From Methanobacteriota archaeon (GTDB taxonomy: Archaea > JAADCQ01 > Methanopyri > Methanopyrales > Methanopyraceae), in NCBI GenBank assembly GCA_027064425.1, contig JAMOPO010000015.1, positions 365,959 to 429,958 on the forward strand: a stretch of 64,000 bases of DNA, given 5' to 3'. Numbering within the stretch: the stretch's first letter is position 1; every line of letters starts with the position of its first letter. Made by a program: the position numbers and the translations under genes. The notes below the pieces were generated by a model, which ran no database searches, was not told the origin of the DNA, and worked only from the letters and a program-made list of their open reading frames with translations. Shown here one piece after another: positions 14,869 to 23,629 of the stretch.

Positions 14869-15331
14869 CGGCGGCGGCCGTGGGTGGGCTATAGCCCGCC
14901 TTCTGTAGTCTTAGCTGGCGGCATTCACCTCAGCGGCCCACCATCCCCCTCCGGCCCGGTGTTCATCGGGGGCATCACCCTCGTATCATCGGGCTCATTC
15001 GGCCTCGCCCGCCGCCGGGCGGCCCGTTTCACCGATCCCGTCGGCGTCCTCTGCGGGTTAGCTCGGGCCCCGTCGCCGGGGCCCTTCTCGGCCCGCCGAC
15101 GGCGGGCCTCAGCCGCGTCATCGCCATCCGCCGACGGACGTGTCGTTTCTGTGGCCGGACCCCGGCCTCTCGGCCGGCCCCGTCTCGGGGCGGCGGCCCG
15201 GGCCCGGGGGCGGAGCTTCCTCCCCTTAGCGGCCTTCCGGCCGCACCCCGACGGGCCCGCCCTCATTGCCGTGCTCCGGCGGGCCCTTCCTCGGGGCGGG
15301 GGAGCCGCCAGCCCACCCACGGCCGCCGCCG
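14869..15331 (-). ncRNA. rnpB: RNase P RNA
   Basis: The minus strand contains the conserved blocks of archaeal RNase P RNA in order. CR-I reads AGGGGAGGAAGCTCCGCCC (about 15207-15225), followed by CCACAGAAACGACACG (about 15138-15153), the GGTGAAACGGGC region, and near the 3' end CTACAGAAGGCGGGCTATAG, the CR-V partner of P4. The ends form a perfect 22-bp helix (14869-14890 with 15310-15331), which sets the gene limits at about 463 bases. The RNA cleaves 5' leaders from tRNA precursors. A CTATTAG box about 23 bases upstream could be its promoter. An open reading frame runs through it on the plus strand but is not coding here. Confidence 0.95.
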
Positions 15332-15420
15332 AGCGCCCCGGGACGCCGGCGGCTAATAGCCGTTTCCCCGCCCGGCTCCTAAACCTTATTTTACCCTCAG
15401 CGAGGCTCGCCCGCCGAGGG

Positions 15421-16764
15421 ATGCCCATGAAGGTCCGAGAGGTAGTCTCCTTACTCACGGACGTGCTCACGGAGCACTACCGCTCCGGAGTCTCACTGAA
15501 AGAGTCATTCTACCGAGTGTTCGACGACCCAATGTCCGTTCCCAGCTCCAAGGCGCGCATGATACACCGCCGACTGATGGAGCTGGGCAAGCGGATCGGC
15601 CTCTGCGAGGAGGTCATCGACGACATCATCGAGTCCTCCAGCTTCGAGGACCTACGACCCGAGCTCAAGGGCGTCCTCGTCGCGGCCGCCGACGAGATCC
15701 TCTTCGAGGGCACCAACCCCGCCCTCGTCACCGACGCGGCCACCCGGAAGGCCCGAAAAATGCTCCACGAGCGCGCCGCCGACTTCGTCCACGCCATCTG
15801 CTTCGACCTCGAGGAGTACGACCTGAGCCGGCTCAAGGAGCGCGGCTACGACGAGCTGTCCCTGGAGTACCACTTCCCGCCCGAGTTCATCGAGCACGCC
15901 CGGCGCGTGCTCCCGGAGGACGAGGTCGAGGAGTTCCTCAAGGCCTGCAACCGGCCGGCCACCAAGTACGTTCGGGTGAACACGCTCCACGCCGACTTGG
16001 AGGAAGTGGCCCAGCGCCTCAACGACGAGGGGGTGAAGGTCGAGCCCGATCCGCACGTGCCCGACCTGCTCAGGGTGGTCGAGGAGCAGGTACCCATCGT
16101 GCGCACCGAAGCGTGGCGGGAGGGCCTCGTGTTCACCCAGGACAAGGCCTCCGCCCTCGTCGGTCACGTGCTCAACCCGCAGCCCGGTGAGTTCGTGGTC
16201 GACCTGTGCGCGGCCCCCGGCGGCAAGACGCTCCACGCCCTGTGCCTCATGGAGGGTGAGGGCGAGATCCTCGCCGTGGACAAGTCGGACTGGCGCCTGG
16301 AGGCGATGAAGGAGAAGCTCGAGTGGCAGCGGGTTCCGGACGGCGTGATCGAGCTGAAGCACGCGGACGCGCGCGACCTGCCGGAGGAGCTCGAGGACGA
16401 GGCGGACCGGGTCATCGTCGACCCACCGTGCTCCGGCATGGGTTCGGTGCAGAAGCGGCCGGAGACGCGGTGGAACCTCAGTCGGAAGAGGGTCCGGCGG
16501 TACGCCAAGCTGCAGGCGGAGCTCCTGGAGGCGGGCGTCCGGGTGGCGCGGCCCGGCGGGGTGATCGTGTACTCCACCTGCACGCTCACGCTGGACGAGA
16601 ACGAGGGCGTCGTCCGACGGGTGATGCGCCGGCACGACGTGGAGCTGGAGGAGGTCAAGGCGGGCTTCGGCAGGGAGGGTCAGCTGAAGGGGACGCGGCG
16701 CTTCTACCCGCACTCCGACGACTGCCAGGGCTTTTTCATTGCCCGGCTAAGAAAACGCTCGTAG
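15421..16764 (+). CDS. rRNA (cytosine-C5-)-methyltransferase, RsmB/NSUN family
   Basis: A 447-residue m5C RNA methyltransferase. Residues 1-140 form a helical NusB-like domain and the rest is the catalytic domain. Motif I is VVDLCAAPGGKTLHAL, motif IV is VDPPCSGMG (first Cys) and motif VI is YSTCTLTLDENE (catalytic Cys). These are the two cysteines of the RsmB/NSUN mechanism. An NFxxR-like segment is replaced by KYVRVNTLH near residue 180. ATG 15421 was chosen, with ATG 15427 also possible; the frame remains open upstream through rnpB, but that part is not homologous. TTATTTTA at about 15387-15394 is a likely promoter element. The substrate RNA is not known. Confidence 0.9.
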   Translation: MPMKVREVVSLLTDVLTEHYRSGVSLKESFYRVFDDPMSVPSSKARMIHRRLMELGKRIGLCEEVIDDIIESSSFEDLRPELKGVLVAAADEILFEGTNPALVTDAATRKARKMLHERAADFVHAICFDLEEYDLSRLKERGYDELSLEYHFPPEFIEHARRVLPEDEVEEFLKACNRPATKYVRVNTLHADLEEVAQRLNDEGVKVEPDPHVPDLLRVVEEQVPIVRTEAWREGLVFTQDKASALVGHVLNPQPGEFVVDLCAAPGGKTLHALCLMEGEGEILAVDKSDWRLEAMKEKLEWQRVPDGVIELKHADARDLPEELEDEADRVIVDPPCSGMGSVQKRPETRWNLSRKRVRRYAKLQAELLEAGVRVARPGGVIVYSTCTLTLDENEGVVRRVMRRHDVELEEVKAGFGREGQLKGTRRFYPHSDDCQGFFIARLRKRS

Positions 16765-16837
16765 GGTTCCGGAAACGTCGAAAAGAAAAACTCAAAGCCG
16801 ACCACCCGATTCGGTCCGCCTGGGGGTGCCGGGGCGC

Positions 16838-17995
16838 ATGCGAGCGCTGCCGGTCGTCGTGCTGGCCCTGCTGGCGACGCTGAGCGGGGCGGCGGTGGCG
16901 GAGGAGTCTCCCCTGGCCGGAGTGATGGTCCACCCATGGTCGCTGCAGCTGAGCGCCAGCCGACCAAAGGAGGTCCCGAAGGAGTACCTGGTGATCGTAG
17001 AGGCGCCGGCGGGCGCGAACCTGCCGCTGGGTAAGGCGTACTACGGCGTGTTCGTGTCGGACCCGAGGCACGCGGCGCTGATCGTGGACCTGACGCCAGC
17101 GGTGGTCGTTGAGTCCGATGACAAGGTGATCATCGACCCGAACGCGATCCCGGGCCGGAGGTACGCCAAGGTTCGGTTCAAGAAAGTGAAGCCGGGCAAG
17201 TTCGCGCTGCTGGCGCTGTCGCTGGAGACGAAGCCGCTGCCACTCAGCCTGCCGGTGAAGATGGTCAAGCCGGAGGGGCTGGAGCTGAAGGTTGGCCGAG
17301 TGAACGTCAAGCTGACGCGAGAGGTCGCTGAGGACCTGGCGCGGGTGCTGGCCACCTACGAGTACGGACTGCACCGGCGAGTGGACGTCGGCTACCTACA
17401 GGCGCTGGTGTTCAAGGTGCTGATCCGAGAGCAGCTGGTCAGCAGCGTCCCGTCGGAGCCGGAGAAGCTTGAGACCCGGCCGGGGACGAAGGAAACGGAG
17501 CGGAAGGAAACGGAGCAGAAGGAGGCGAAGCGGACGGAGACAGCCGAGACAGCCACGTCGACGACAGCCGAGGCGACAGCCGAGGCCACGACGAGGAAGG
17601 CCACGACGAAGACGACGAGGACAGAGGCCAAGAAGACTGAGACCGAGACTGCTACGACCGAAAAGACTGCTACTACGGCCAAGACCGCTGCCGAAACCAA
17701 GGCTGAAACCGAGGAGAAGAAGGTGAACGAGGAGACGGGCTACGCGCTGCGGGCCTTCCTGGAGGTCAACGGCGGTCGGAGCACCGACGTCCGAGCGGAA
17801 TTCGAGGCGACCAACCTGGAGCGGTTGATCGGTGAGGCCGCCAGCCTGGTCGAGGACTTCCTGAAGTCGCCAGAGGGCCAGAAGCTCGTGGGCGCCGCTG
17901 AGCGGACGGCGCGGGCAGGGGCCGCCGCCGCGCCGGTGGCCGCGGCAGCGGTCCTAGCGGGCCTGCTGGCGCCGGCGCGGGTCCGCCGGCACTAA
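16838..17995 (+). CDS. Exported surface protein with Thr/Glu-rich stalk and C-terminal anchor
   Basis: A 385-residue protein with a clear signal peptide (MRALPVVVLALLATLSGAAVA, cleavage near residue 22). A beta-rich domain of about 180 residues follows. Residues about 215-285 are built almost only from Thr, Ala, Glu and Lys, a likely extended and glycosylated stalk. A folded segment follows, and the C-terminus has an Ala-rich hydrophobic helix with a basic end (LLAPARVRRH). The ATG at 16838 follows GGGGGTG; a GTG at 16826 would extend the basic start. The overall plan resembles archaeal cell-surface or S-layer-associated proteins. No known domain was recognised. Confidence 0.72.
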   Translation: MRALPVVVLALLATLSGAAVAEESPLAGVMVHPWSLQLSASRPKEVPKEYLVIVEAPAGANLPLGKAYYGVFVSDPRHAALIVDLTPAVVVESDDKVIIDPNAIPGRRYAKVRFKKVKPGKFALLALSLETKPLPLSLPVKMVKPEGLELKVGRVNVKLTREVAEDLARVLATYEYGLHRRVDVGYLQALVFKVLIREQLVSSVPSEPEKLETRPGTKETERKETEQKEAKRTETAETATSTTAEATAEATTRKATTKTTRTEAKKTETETATTEKTATTAKTAAETKAETEEKKVNEETGYALRAFLEVNGGRSTDVRAEFEATNLERLIGEAASLVEDFLKSPEGQKLVGAAERTARAGAAAAPVAAAAVLAGLLAPARVRRH

Positions 17996-18016
17996 CCTCC
18001 GCCGGCCCCCACAACG

Positions 18017-18024
18017 TTTTTATA
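18017..18024 (+). promoter_or_regulatory. TATA box of tRNA-Gly
   Basis: TTTTTATA lies 31-38 bases before the mature tRNA 5' end, the expected place for an archaeal TATA box with a short 5' leader. Its surroundings are entirely G+C-rich. Confidence 0.7.
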
Positions 18025-18054
18025 GCGGCTGTGGGTCGGATCACGATGGGAGGC

Positions 18055-18130
18055 GCGGCCGCAGTCTAGTCTGGTAGGACGCGGGCCTTCCGAGCCCGTG
18101 GCCCGGGTTCAAATCCCGGCGGCCGCACCA
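18055..18130 (+). tRNA. tRNA-Gly (anticodon UCC), with C at position 8
   Basis: The 76-base gene folds fully. The acceptor stem is GCGGCCG with CGGCCGC, the D stem GTCT with GGAC, the anticodon stem CGGGC with GCCCG around loop CTTCCGA (anticodon TCC), and the T arm CCGGG-TTCAAAT-CCCGG. The discriminator is A and CCA is encoded. Position 8 (base 18062) is C, where nearly all tRNAs have U. In Methanopyrus this C8 is edited to U by the deaminase CDAT8. No intron is present. A palindromic repeat begins 5 bases after the gene. Confidence 0.95.
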
Positions 18131-18135
18131 CCCGG

Positions 18136-18160
18136 AATCGTTACGAGGTTCGTAACGATT
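18136..18160. repeat. 21-bp intergenic palindrome, copy 3 (perfect, extended)
   Basis: AATCGTTACGA-GGT-TCGTAACGATT has perfect 11-bp arms around three bases and is the best copy. It lies between the 3' end of tRNA-Gly and the 3' end of the convergent DUF505 gene, 21 bases from the latter's stop. Confidence 0.92.
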
Positions 18161-18181
18161 CCCCCGGCGGGGAGGATGGCG

Positions 18182-19996
18182 TTAGGAGGCGGCGCGGCGT
18201 CGGATGCTTCCCGCGTCCCTCAGGACTCGTAGCGCCTCGAGGAGCTCCTCGCCCGCCCGAGTGATCTTCCACCCGCTCATCATCTTCGTCCGCCGGAGCA
18301 GCGTCACCACCTTCTTCGCCTGGTCCAGCGTCACGTCCGCCTCCTTCAGCAGCGACTTCGGGAACTTCGAGAGCTTCTTCGCCCCGAACCCCCGCCCCCT
18401 CAGCTTCGACACGGCCTCCAGGAACCGGGCCGAGACCGGCGTGATCGGATGCCTCAGCTTGAGGATCTCCATCGTCTGGCCCCGATGGATCGCCCGTCGG
18501 AGGTGCCGGCCGGCGCGGGTCAGCGAGACGTAGCCCGTCAGGAGCTCGTCCACGATCCCCCTCGACTCGAGGCGGTCCAGGTGCTCGAGCACCTCGTGCT
18601 CGAGGAGCCCGTACCGGTTCTCGAGGTCCTCGATCAGATCCTCCCGGGCCACCGCCTCCGGCGGGATCCGGTACACGATCTTCGCCTCATCACCGGTCAA
18701 GAACGGGGCCCGTTTCACTCTCCTCGCCACCTTGGCGACCAGGAGCCCGCGCGTGGTAATCGCCGACTTCGAGACCAACCCCTGCCGGTGAGCCTCCTCC
18801 AGCCACTCCGGCGAGGGCGCCTCATGGCCCAGCGACACCGTGACGGCCTTGACGGCGACGGCGCGGACGGGGTCACCGAGCTGGTGCAGCACTTGCTCGC
18901 CTTCCTCGGTCAGCACCCAGATGGGCTTGCCCTTCTCCCTCCCGTAGTCGCAGACGGTCTTCTCGACGAGCCCGTGCGCCTCGAGCTCCTTGAGCTCCGT
19001 GGACGGGTCGGGGTCGCGCTCTCCGTACTCCTCCTCCAGGACGCGCTTGATGCGGGCGAGCGTGGGGGCGACGTTGGGGTTCTCTCCCGGTCGGTGCAGC
19101 CGGTCGATGATCTCTAGGAGTCGGAGCTCTTCCGGCCGGATGCTGACCGGCGGTACGCCCGGAACGTCCTCGCCGAGCATCTCGTAGGCGCGGAGGACGT
19201 GCTCGCCCGCCCGGGTCAGCGAGCCCTCCCACACGTAGCCCAGCCGCTCGAGCCGCTTCATGTCCTCCGGCTCCTCGCCCTCGTCCACGGCCTTGATGTC
19301 CTCCATGATGTCCGGCGAGAGGACGACGTGCATGGCCGGCACGGCCTTCTCCAGCGCGTACTTGACCTCGCGACCCAGGGCGGTCAGCGTGTAGGTCCTG
19401 GCGCCGTCGATGGGCGGCGAGATCACGAGCAGCCGCATCGCCTCGAGCGCGTGCAGGACGCTGTCCGGGATCCCGAGCGTCTCCCGGTACTTGATGAAGG
19501 CCTTGAGCGTGCCCGGGCCGGGTGGGAGCCGGGCGATCACGCCCGAGACGTCCTGGGTCACGTAGAGCCGCGGGGTCGCCCTCAGGTAGGCCTCGAGAAT
19601 GAGCTCGCCCGCCTCCGTGAGCTCACCGTCCTCGGCCAGGCCGCGCTCCCGGAGCAGCTCATCCCAACCGTCGGGCACGGCGGACAGCGAGGCGTGCTTC
19701 AGCGCGAGGATTGTGTCCGAGCCCACCCAGCGCTCGTGCGTCCACTCGTGCGGGTCGCAGCCCAGGATCTCCGCGGCCCGCTCGGCGGCCTCGGCGGCGA
19801 GTCGGCCCGCCTTCGTGAGCTTCCACTCGTTGGAGCCGACCCGGACGGCCAGTCCCTGCAGCTCGAGCTCGAGAAGTCGCCGTGGGACGATCTCCGTGGT
19901 CGTCTCCGCCTCCTCCGCGATCTCGCGCGCTTCCTCCCTCTTACCCGCCTCCTGGACCGTGAGCAGCACGTCCGCGTGGTCGCGCAGGAGGAGCAA
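18182..19996 (-). CDS. DUF505 family protein with repeated winged-helix-like units
   Basis: A 604-residue soluble protein made of repeated helix-rich units that end in the pattern W/Y-x-LT-x-AG (WKLTKAGRLA, GELTEAGELIL, GSLTRAGEHVL, VSLTRAGRHLR, WKITRAGEELL). This is typical of DUF505, a family known mainly from methanogens. The units resemble winged-helix domains, so DNA or protein binding is possible. TTG 19996 was chosen as the first start. The gene is transcribed away from NreA by only 30 bases (tandem minus-strand genes). Function is unknown. Confidence 0.8.
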   Translation of the reverse strand: MLLLRDHADVLLTVQEAGKREEAREIAEEAETTTEIVPRRLLELELQGLAVRVGSNEWKLTKAGRLAAEAAERAAEILGCDPHEWTHERWVGSDTILALKHASLSAVPDGWDELLRERGLAEDGELTEAGELILEAYLRATPRLYVTQDVSGVIARLPPGPGTLKAFIKYRETLGIPDSVLHALEAMRLLVISPPIDGARTYTLTALGREVKYALEKAVPAMHVVLSPDIMEDIKAVDEGEEPEDMKRLERLGYVWEGSLTRAGEHVLRAYEMLGEDVPGVPPVSIRPEELRLLEIIDRLHRPGENPNVAPTLARIKRVLEEEYGERDPDPSTELKELEAHGLVEKTVCDYGREKGKPIWVLTEEGEQVLHQLGDPVRAVAVKAVTVSLGHEAPSPEWLEEAHRQGLVSKSAITTRGLLVAKVARRVKRAPFLTGDEAKIVYRIPPEAVAREDLIEDLENRYGLLEHEVLEHLDRLESRGIVDELLTGYVSLTRAGRHLRRAIHRGQTMEILKLRHPITPVSARFLEAVSKLRGRGFGAKKLSKFPKSLLKEADVTLDQAKKVVTLLRRTKMMSGWKITRAGEELLEALRVLRDAGSIRRRAAS

Positions 19997-20026
19997 CCGC
20001 GGGCCCCACGGGCCGGTTGAGGGCGC

Positions 20027-21181
20027 TCATAAAAACGTGTCGAGAGTGCCCTGCCGGTCGCGCCTAAGTGCCTTCAGTGCCGCCCTTGCGGTGTCGTCCA
20101 TGCGTTTTTCCAGCGCCTCAAGCAGCTCCCCGAAGTCGTCGGTGCGCAGCACTTCCTCGGCCCTCCTGACGGCCTCTCGGATCACCCAGGCACCGAGGGG
20201 GGCGGAGTACTCTCGGCGGACGACCCGGACGACCGTGATCCCGAACTGGCGACCGAGGTCCAGGCACGCCTCCAGGGCGCCGACGCGGGCGGCGTAGTAC
20301 GCCCCGCCCGTCTCCTCGGGCTCCTCCTCCCGGCTCACCTCGGAGTCGCGAAGCACCGTGACACGCTCCCGGTCCGACCACGGGGCGCCGGGCTCGTACA
20401 CCTCGATGAGCTCGTAGGATAGGGGCTCCGGGCGGAGGATCACCCACATCTCGTTGCCGAAGAGCTCGCCCCGGAGCAGCCGGTACTCGTCGCCTGGGGG
20501 CAGCTCTCGAGCGGCGCGCTTCAGGTGGTCGGAGATGATCGCGTCAACGGCCGCGACGCTCCACCGGGTGGGCACGAGCCGGCGGTTTGCGGTCCGGCCG
20601 AGGAGGCCCAGGGAGAAGGCTCGGGCGATGTGCGACTCGTCGAGACCGCGCTCGTAGAGCTCGATCACCGCCTCCTCAGCCTTCAGCTCGTCCTCGTGGA
20701 CGCGCTCGAGCGGTCGGGGTACGCGCGGGGTCCCGTCCAGCTCGAGCCGTCCCTCGACGAGCGGGCCGATGAACGGTGCCGTGCGGGAGGGCTCGCCGAC
20801 CCGGCGTTCCACGTGGAGCGTGCTCTCGACGGGGCGCGAGGAGACGGCCGCCTCCACCTCCTCGTCGGATAGGCTCGGGGTCTCCCGCACGTGCCTCCGC
20901 TCGTTACGCTTCCTGAAGGTGAGAGCCCGGAGCTCGATGACCTCCTCGTAGGGCAGGCGCGCCAGCTCCCTGCCCTCGTCCGGGACGTCCCGTTCGCCGA
21001 CGCCCGGGGTCAGCCGAACTCGCGGGTACCCGCGCCAGGAGACGTGGGCGGTGAGGGTGTACCCGTCTAGGTCGCGGTGACGGCGGAGGCGGCGGCTGAT
21101 CTCGCGCAGCGTGGCCAGGTACACGCACTCGTCTCGACCGCACCAGCCGCGACCTCGACACCGTGGACAGAGTCCTCCCAT
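20027..21181 (-). CDS. nreA: DNA repair protein NreA-like, PCNA-binding
   Basis: The 384-residue protein starts with a zinc finger (C5, C8, C14 and C19 in LCPRCRGRGWCGRDEC). This matches the N-terminus of archaeal Nre proteins, which are implicated in repair of DNA damage together with PCNA. The last eight residues, QGTLDTFL, form a PIP box (Q-x2-L-x2-F-L) for PCNA binding. The central region contains APFIGPLVEGR and RRLVPTRWSVAAVD, both typical of the family. ATG 21181 directly precedes the zinc finger. The gene is divergent from the RecA/KaiC-like ATPase at 21248. Confidence 0.87.
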   Translation of the reverse strand: MGGLCPRCRGRGWCGRDECVYLATLREISRRLRRHRDLDGYTLTAHVSWRGYPRVRLTPGVGERDVPDEGRELARLPYEEVIELRALTFRKRNERRHVRETPSLSDEEVEAAVSSRPVESTLHVERRVGEPSRTAPFIGPLVEGRLELDGTPRVPRPLERVHEDELKAEEAVIELYERGLDESHIARAFSLGLLGRTANRRLVPTRWSVAAVDAIISDHLKRAARELPPGDEYRLLRGELFGNEMWVILRPEPLSYELIEVYEPGAPWSDRERVTVLRDSEVSREEEPEETGGAYYAARVGALEACLDLGRQFGITVVRVVRREYSAPLGAWVIREAVRRAEEVLRTDDFGELLEALEKRMDDTARAALKALRRDRQGTLDTFL

Positions 21182-21247
21182 GGGGTTCCCCCGCCTCGTC
21201 GTAATGGTTTAATTCGAGATGAAGCGTAGTCCGGAGGGGGATTGAAC

Positions 21248-22009
21248 ATGGCGGTGGAGAAGGTCTCGACTGGTGTGCCGGGAATGGATGACGTGTTGGA
21301 CGGCGGGATCCCGGAGCGGAACGCGGTGCTGCTGACCGGCGGTCCGGGTACGGGCAAGACGATCTTCTCGCAGCAGTTCATCTGGTCCGGCCTGGAGGAG
21401 GGCGAGCCGGGCGTCTTCGTGACCCTGGAGGAGCACCCGGTGCAGGTGCGGAAGAACGCGGAGGGGTTCGGCTGGAACTTCAAGGAGTACGAGGAGGAGG
21501 GGATGCTGGCGGTCGTCGACGCGTTCACGGGTGGTATTGGTAAGGCCAGCGAGTACGAGAAGTACGTGGTCAAGGACCCGACGGACATTAGCGAGCTGAC
21601 GAGCGTGATCCGGAAGGCCGTGGAGGACGTGGACGCGAAGCGCGTGGCGATCGACTCGGTCACGCCGCTGTACATCGACAAGCCGAGCGTGGCGCGGCGG
21701 ATCATGTTCCGGCTGAAGCGGATGCTGGCGGGCCTGGGCTGCACGACGATCCTGGTGAACCAGATCGCGGCGCACGAGCGGGGCTTCGGTGGCCCGGGCG
21801 TCGAGCACGCGGTGGACGGGATCATCCGGCTGGACCTGGACGAGGTGGGCGGACGGCTCTGGAGGTCGCTGATCGTATGGAAGATGCGAGGCACCTCGCA
21901 CAGCATGTACCGGCATCCGTTCGAGATCAGCGACGACGGGATCAAGGTGGACCCGGAGAAGGTGTTCGACAAGAGCAGCGGCAGCGTGAAGGAGATCTCG
22001 GAGGAGTAG
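21248..22009 (+). CDS. KaiC/RecA-superfamily ATPase
   Basis: A 253-residue single-domain KaiC-like ATPase. It has the lead-in [21 protein letters not shown], Walker [12 protein letters not shown], catalytic glutamates in FVTLEEHP, Walker [12 protein letters not shown] and [12 protein letters not shown] near residue 178. Archaeal relatives are thought to be signalling or regulatory ATPases, and some interact with recombination or motility systems. ATG 21248 has GGAGGGGG 7 bases upstream; the TTG at 21242 is too close to that site. It is divergent from nreA. No partner can be inferred. Confidence 0.85.
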   Translation: MAVEKVSTGVPGMDDVLDGGIPERNAVLLTGGPGTGKTIFSQQFIWSGLEEGEPGVFVTLEEHPVQVRKNAEGFGWNFKEYEEEGMLAVVDAFTGGIGKASEYEKYVVKDPTDISELTSVIRKAVEDVDAKRVAIDSVTPLYIDKPSVARRIMFRLKRMLAGLGCTTILVNQIAAHERGFGGPGVEHAVDGIIRLDLDEVGGRLWRSLIVWKMRGTSHSMYRHPFEISDDGIKVDPEKVFDKSSGSVKEISEE

Positions 22010-22013
22010 GCGG

Positions 22014-23072
22014 TCATCCGGGCAGCCCGAAGCGAAGCAGCGCCGCGACCCCTCCCAGCTCCTCCAACCGCTCCCCCCACTCGTGCTCGGTGCTCACGAT
22101 GAGCACGTCACCGCCCGTGCGCTCCACGTACTCCACCAGCTCTCGAATGTCCTCGTCCTCCTCCACCATCGCTCTCCGGAAGACCTCGTCGGCGATCAGC
22201 AGCGTCTCGACGGCCCCGAACTCCGCCGCCCGCTTGCAGTCCTCCAGCCCGTAGGCGACCGTGTCGTCCCCACGGCCGATCCGCTTGAATACCTCCTCCA
22301 CGTGCTTGGCCTCCTCCGCCACGCGTGACTCCTCAACCACCCGCTCCACCGCGCCGCGCCGGATCATCTCGATGAGCCCCGACTCGCCCGCCGAGCCCGT
22401 GTCCTCCACCGCGGGGTTGAGGTCACGCTCCTCTCGGAGGAACTCAGCGAATTCCTCCTTCACGAAGCCCGGACCACCGACGACCAGGTGCTCGATGTCC
22501 TCCTCCTCCATCACCCGCTCCACCTCGTCCGCGAGCCGGTGGAAGAACTCGCGGAGCTCGGAGCGACGGTCCCCACCCCGCTTCCCGGGCACGTTGTGCC
22601 GGACCCGGGCCACCACGTCGAGCCCGTAGTCCCGGACGATCCCCAGCGTGCCCTCGCCCGCGTCGACGGCGACCAGGAGCACGGGCGGCCGGGACATCTC
22701 CGCCTCCTCCAGGCGCTCCAAATCCTTGTCGTCCCACTCCTCCTTGACGACCTTGATCTTCTTGCCCGTGGTAACGTTGATCGTGTGGTAGGACCCGGAC
22801 TCCGGCCCGTGCTCGATGATCCCCTTGATCCGGAGCCGGTTAGAGTACTTGTCGAACTCCGTGTCCTCGACGCGAACGCCCAGGTACACGGGCCGTCGCT
22901 CGCCCTTGTCCCGGCGGATGGTCTCGGCGCGCTCGTCCTTCACCCGGCGCCGCTCCAGCGCGAAGACGAGGTCGCCCTTCCGGACGATATGGTACAGGTG
23001 CCAGAGATCGTCCAGGGTCTCCGGAAGGAGCTCGACGTACCCCTTATCCAGGTCCTTCTCCAGTATCTTCAT
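22014..23072 (-). CDS. pelA: mRNA surveillance protein Pelota (Dom34)
   Basis: A 352-residue Pelota protein that recognises stalled ribosomes and, with aEF1A/ABCE1, splits them. It has an N-terminal Sm-like domain (MKILEKDLDKGYVELLPETLDDLWHLY in part), then the eRF1 domain-2-like part starting VLLVAVDAGEGTLGIV, and an eRF1 domain-3-like C-terminus with VSTEHEWGERLEELGGVAALLRF. It lacks the GGQ motif of eRF1, as Pelota does. ATG 23072 follows GGGGTGG; GTG codons at 23081 and 23078 are less likely. It overlaps the end of the upstream HD gene by 29 bases. Confidence 0.93.
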   Translation of the reverse strand: MKILEKDLDKGYVELLPETLDDLWHLYHIVRKGDLVFALERRRVKDERAETIRRDKGERRPVYLGVRVEDTEFDKYSNRLRIKGIIEHGPESGSYHTINVTTGKKIKVVKEEWDDKDLERLEEAEMSRPPVLLVAVDAGEGTLGIVRDYGLDVVARVRHNVPGKRGGDRRSELREFFHRLADEVERVMEEEDIEHLVVGGPGFVKEEFAEFLREERDLNPAVEDTGSAGESGLIEMIRRGAVERVVEESRVAEEAKHVEEVFKRIGRGDDTVAYGLEDCKRAAEFGAVETLLIADEVFRRAMVEEDEDIRELVEYVERTGGDVLIVSTEHEWGERLEELGGVAALLRFGLPG

Positions 23073-23604
23073 CGCCACCACCCCGGGACAGGAGCTCCTC
23101 GAACACCTCCAAGTACTCGGGACCCAGCTCCTCCGCCGTCTCCCGGGCCGACTGAACGAACTCCCGGTACCCCTTGAACCCGATCTTGGCGTACTCGAGG
23201 GCCTGCAGCGCCATGTCCAGCACGTCCGCGAGCTTCGCAGCCTTGGCCTCCTCAGTCTCCAGCCGCTCGAACTCCCGCCAGAGCTCCAGGAGCTCCCCGT
23301 CCAGAACCTCCCGAGCGGCCGCCTCCTCCGCCTTCCGCTTGGCCTCCCCGTAGACCCGACTGGCCTCAGCGTCGAGGTCGAGCGCCACCGCCTCCGGCAG
23401 ATCGTGCACGAGCGCGATGAGGGCGGCCCGCTGCGGGTCCACGTTCACCCCGCGCTCTCGGAGCCTCCTCGCCACCTCCCAGGCCAGCACCGCCGCCCCG
23501 AAGGAGTGCTCCGCGACGCTCTCGACCGACCCACGTGGGATTCCTCGCACCAGCCAGCCGGTTCTCAGCACCCGCTTCAGCCGGTAGATCGCCCTCAGGT
23601 CCAA
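23044..23604 (-). CDS. HD-domain hydrolase, YfbR/HDDC2-like
   Basis: A 186-residue HD-superfamily hydrolase, probably acting on deoxynucleoside 5'-monophosphates. The metal-binding residues are visible in VAEHSFGAAVLAWEVAR (first His), ALVHDLPEAV (HD) and KLADVLDMALQALEY (last Asp). TTG 23604 is chosen because it starts at LDLRAIYRLKRVLRTGW, the usual beginning of the family, and follows CGGGGTCT. A longer frame to 23709 would run into the divergent small gene. The 3' end overlaps pelA, so the two are likely co-expressed. Confidence 0.8.
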   Translation of the reverse strand: MDLRAIYRLKRVLRTGWLVRGIPRGSVESVAEHSFGAAVLAWEVARRLRERGVNVDPQRAALIALVHDLPEAVALDLDAEASRVYGEAKRKAEEAAAREVLDGELLELWREFERLETEEAKAAKLADVLDMALQALEYAKIGFKGYREFVQSARETAEELGPEYLEVFEELLSRGGGDEDTGEGPG

Positions 23605-23629
23605 CGTCGCAGACCCCGGGGTGGTCCGG

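Noticed and set aside
14728..15420. N-terminal extension of the m5C methyltransferase through 14728
   Set aside because: This region is the RNase P RNA on the other strand. The extension has no homology-like features, and ATG 15421 gives a normal NusB-like start.
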